DNA of 8,771 nt from Spirochaetia bacterium (GTDB taxonomy: Bacteria > Spirochaetota > Spirochaetia > PWKH01): positions 1 through 8,771 of the forward strand of contig SKXS01000266.1 in the NCBI GenBank assembly GCA_007128345.1, written 5' to 3'. The position numbers and the translations under genes are program-made. Shown one piece after another: positions 7,179 to 8,771 of the stretch. The notes under the pieces were generated by a model that made no database searches, was not told the DNA's origin, and saw only the letters and a program-made list of their open reading frames with translations. Positions within the stretch are counted from its first letter, which is position 1. Each line of letters opens with the position of its first letter.

Positions 7179-7960
7179 GACCCTGTCCTCCTGATCTCCT
7201 CCGCGCACTCCCGGATGCATACCCCGAGCAGGTATTGCTTATACTCCCTGGATCCTGCGACATCAGGGGCGGGAGACCATTCTCCCCCGGCTGCACGGGT
7301 GATTGCTTCGGCTTCTGGTATCTGCGGTTCCTGCAGAAGTGCTTCAACCCAAAAAAGCCGCTGGGTGCCCAGGGATGTTGCGCTTGCAGCAGCACGCCAC
7401 CTCTGGGCTGCAAGATCATACCCCACAGCACAAACCAGCGCACAGGGACCCTGCGAAGAGCGGGAGATCCTCCGGAATGCGGCGGGCATCGTGACGTCGC
7501 TCACCGTCGCCTCAAGGATGATCCCCTGCGGGTGCAGGAGGTACTCCTCGATCTCCACACGCCGCGCACCCTCTGTTTTGAGCACAGTGAGGATCGCCCC
7601 ATAGGAAGTGAGCACGGCATTCAGGTACGAATCGTCCCTGCGGGAGGCTATGTTGCCCCCCACGGTGGCCATGGTCCGCAATGTCCGGGATGCGGCCCGC
7701 TTTGCAGCTGACCGGATCACCACCGGGGCTTCAGTGCTGTCGCAGAGGTCCTGGAGCGTACAGCCCGCCCCTATGGTGAGCCTGCGTCCTTCCCGGATGA
7801 TCTCCCTGGGCAGCAGGCGGTCTATTGGGATGACCGCATCATTCTCCCGCGGGCTGCCGAGCCTGTTGACCTCCGTCCCCCCGGCAATCAAGCAGGTTCC
7901 GTCATGTATCGCATCAAGCGCATCCTCCAGGGAAGATACGGGTATGATTTCTCGTATCAT
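7175..7960 (-). CDS. ygfM: FAD-binding subunit of the molybdenum hydroxylase (YgfM-like)
   Basis: This 261-residue protein is the flavin subunit of a molybdopterin dehydrogenase. It should pass electrons between the molybdenum subunit and an outside carrier through FAD. The two FAD-binding motifs of the family are visible: LIAGGTEV (24-31) and ATVGGNIAS (98-106). The length is near that of E. coli YgfM and of other CoxM/XdhB-type subunits, with the usual C-terminal domain from about residue 155. I see no inserted cysteine cluster such as the extra [4Fe-4S] loop of 4-hydroxybenzoyl-CoA reductase. The ATG at 7960 overlaps the deaminase stop by ATGA and has GGAGG 7 nt upstream; the stop overlaps the xdhD start the same way, so all three should be translationally coupled. 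The separate flavin subunit beside a fused XdhD is the E. coli-like arrangement. The functional partner is almost certainly the adjacent XdhD. Confidence 0.93.
   Translation of the reverse strand: MIREIIPVSSLEDALDAIHDGTCLIAGGTEVNRLGSPRENDAVIPIDRLLPREIIREGRRLTIGAGCTLQDLCDSTEAPVVIRSAAKRAASRTLRTMATVGGNIASRRDDSYLNAVLTSYGAILTVLKTEGARRVEIEEYLLHPQGIILEATVSDVTMPAAFRRISRSSQGPCALVCAVGYDLAAQRWRAAASATSLGTQRLFWVEALLQEPQIPEAEAITRAAGGEWSPAPDVAGSREYKQYLLGVCIRECAEEIRRTGS
7187..7192 (-). promoter_or_regulatory. Ribosome binding site that fixes the xdhD start
   Basis: A perfect AGGAGG on the minus strand lies 8 nt before ATG 7178, inside the last codons of ygfM. With the ATGA overlap it decides for the 956-residue XdhD start over the upstream ATG at 7220. 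Confidence 0.85.
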
Positions 7961-8771
7961 GGATGTTCCTCCAGCAGACGTGCCGCCGCCGTATGCGCAC
8001 GGTCCAGCAGCTCCTCCTCATCGCAGCCGATGAGCCGGTTATGTTCGACCACCACTTTTCCATTCACTATGGTGTATTCGCAGCCGTGGTTGTACCCGGC
8101 AAATATAAGCGATGCCAGGGGATCAGACTGCGTGCCTGCATATTCCAGCTTCCTGACGTCAAATACGGCAATATCAGCAGTCCATCCGCTGAGAAGCTTC
8201 CCCGTCCTGGGAAAATTGAGCAGCTGAGCACCGTGGACTGTCGCCATGGCAAAGGCCTCACGGGCGGTGAGCCCGCCGCTGCCGTACCGGACACGCTGCA
8301 GGAGCATGGCATTACGCACCTCACCGAGCATGTCCCCTGAGTCATTGGAAGCTGAGCCGTCCACCGCCAGGGCAGGCTTCATGCCCAGGTCGAGCATCTC
8401 CCTGACCCTGCAGATGCCCGAGCCCAGCCGCATGTTCGACGAGGGGCAGTGGGCAACCCGCGTTCCGGTCTCTGAGAGGAGCTTCAGCTCACTGTCAGTA
8501 AAATGGATGCCGTGGGCGTAAAACACATCCTCTCCTATAAATCCGCATTCCTCCATATAGGCCAGAGGGCGCTTGCCCAGCACCTGCATGCAGTAGTCAT
8601 CCTCATCAGCCGTCTCGGCAAGATGCGTATGCAGCCGCACCCCATAGCTTCTTGCAAGCTTAGCCGACTCCTTCATGAGATCCGGGGTGACGCTGAAGGG
8701 GCTGCAGGGTGAGAGAACCACCTTGCGCATGGCGAACTCGCCTGTGTCATGGAACTGCTCAATAACCCGCA
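7957..8771 (-). CDS. 8-oxoguanine deaminase-like amidohydrolase (SsnA/TrzA/AtzB group), 5' end missing
   Basis: The frame is open to the right window edge, so only the C-terminal 270 residues of an enzyme usually near 450 long are seen. Counting from an internal Met at 8730, it has HTHLAET (34-40; His36 metal ligand and Glu39 in the catalytic HxxE), AHG with His73 as another ligand, HCPSSNMRLGSGI (94-106) and VDGSASND (123-130; Asp124 the metal-binding acid). SPFSVTP (10-16) together with CPSSNMRL and DGSASND is the pattern I associate with 8-oxoguanine deaminase (PA0142 type), which makes urate and ammonia. The C-terminal composite beta domain (VNGKVVVE) is normal. E. coli has ssnA in this slot, but the wording here is closer to 8-oxoguanine deaminase than to SsnA. 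Guanine or another aminopurine or triazine could also be the substrate. The protein is cytoplasmic and its stop overlaps the ygfM start. Confidence 0.88.
   Translation of the reverse strand, partial: RVIEQFHDTGEFAMRKVVLSPCSPFSVTPDLMKESAKLARSYGVRLHTHLAETADEDDYCMQVLGKRPLAYMEECGFIGEDVFYAHGIHFTDSELKLLSETGTRVAHCPSSNMRLGSGICRVREMLDLGMKPALAVDGSASNDSGDMLGEVRNAMLLQRVRYGSGGLTAREAFAMATVHGAQLLNFPRTGKLLSGWTADIAVFDVRKLEYAGTQSDPLASLIFAGYNHGCEYTIVNGKVVVEHNRLIGCDEEELLDRAHTAAARLLEEHP
7968..7972 (-). promoter_or_regulatory. Ribosome binding site of ygfM
   Basis: GGAGG on the minus strand lies 7 nt before ATG 7960, within the last codons of the deaminase gene. It supports the ATGA-coupled start of the flavin subunit. 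Confidence 0.75.

Noticed and set aside
7179..7220. Longer xdhD start at ATG 7220, adding 14 residues
   Set aside because: The extra residues do not look like the family, lie within ygfM and lack a good ribosome site, while ATG 7178 has AGGAGG at 8 nt and the ATGA overlap.
6843..7604. Plus-strand open frame of 253 codons
   Set aside because: It lies antisense to xdhD and ygfM, both well supported by motifs, and its translation has no recognisable domain. The same holds for the plus-strand frames at 3898-4506 and 1358-1960.
8728..8730. ATG 8730 as the start of the deaminase gene
   Set aside because: The frame stays open to the window edge and the amidohydrolase N-terminal half is missing, so this is an internal Met in a gene cut by the window.
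1..8771. tRNA or rRNA genes, CRISPR arrays, insertion sequences or phage genes
   Set aside because: Coding sequence fills almost the whole window, and no repeat array, transposase, integrase or RNA-gene pattern was seen.

Overview
The window looks like part of a bacterial chromosome of moderate GC, with tightly packed genes, strong Shine-Dalgarno sites and ATGA stop/start overlaps. The gene set (a molybdenum hydroxylase of the XdhD type with its YgfM-like FAD subunit, a knotted YgeW carbamoyltransferase and a purine-type deaminase) is typical of anaerobes or facultative anaerobes that use purines as a carbon, nitrogen and energy source. The phylum cannot be fixed from the sequence; a spirochaete or a Clostridia-like Firmicute would fit.

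Left part (1-2506, minus strand): the largest part of a membrane-bound sensor histidine kinase. About nine hydrophobic segments are followed by GAF, a cysteine-rich PAS, HisKA and HATPase domains. Its 3' end lies outside the window. A 52-bp divergent spacer separates it from a small plus-strand gene (2559-3086) for an integral membrane methyltransferase of the ICMT/PEMT type. A hairpin with a T-run follows that gene at once.

Right part (3093-8771, minus strand): one compact operon, read right to left. It holds the C-terminal 270 residues of an 8-oxoguanine-deaminase-like amidohydrolase (entering from the right edge), then ygfM (FAD subunit), xdhD (molybdopterin subunit with a fused ferredoxin-like domain) and ygeW (carbamoyltransferase). 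The first two junctions are 4-bp ATGA overlaps and the last is a 27-bp gap, so co-transcription is very likely. The order deaminase-ygfM-xdhD matches ssnA-ygfM-xdhD of E. coli as I remember it; ygeW, which lies at the other end of the E. coli cluster, is joined directly downstream here.

A coherent reading is purine salvage or fermentation. The deaminase would convert an oxidised or amino purine (8-oxoguanine would give urate), the XdhD/YgfM enzyme would do redox chemistry on the purine ring, and YgeW would work on a ureido intermediate after ring opening, yielding carbamoyl phosphate for ATP synthesis by a carbamate kinase not in the window. The most notable molecular feature is that the ferredoxin-like domain of XdhD has lost all eight cysteines that normally hold its two [2Fe-2S] clusters, while the molybdenum domain keeps its catalytic glutamate.
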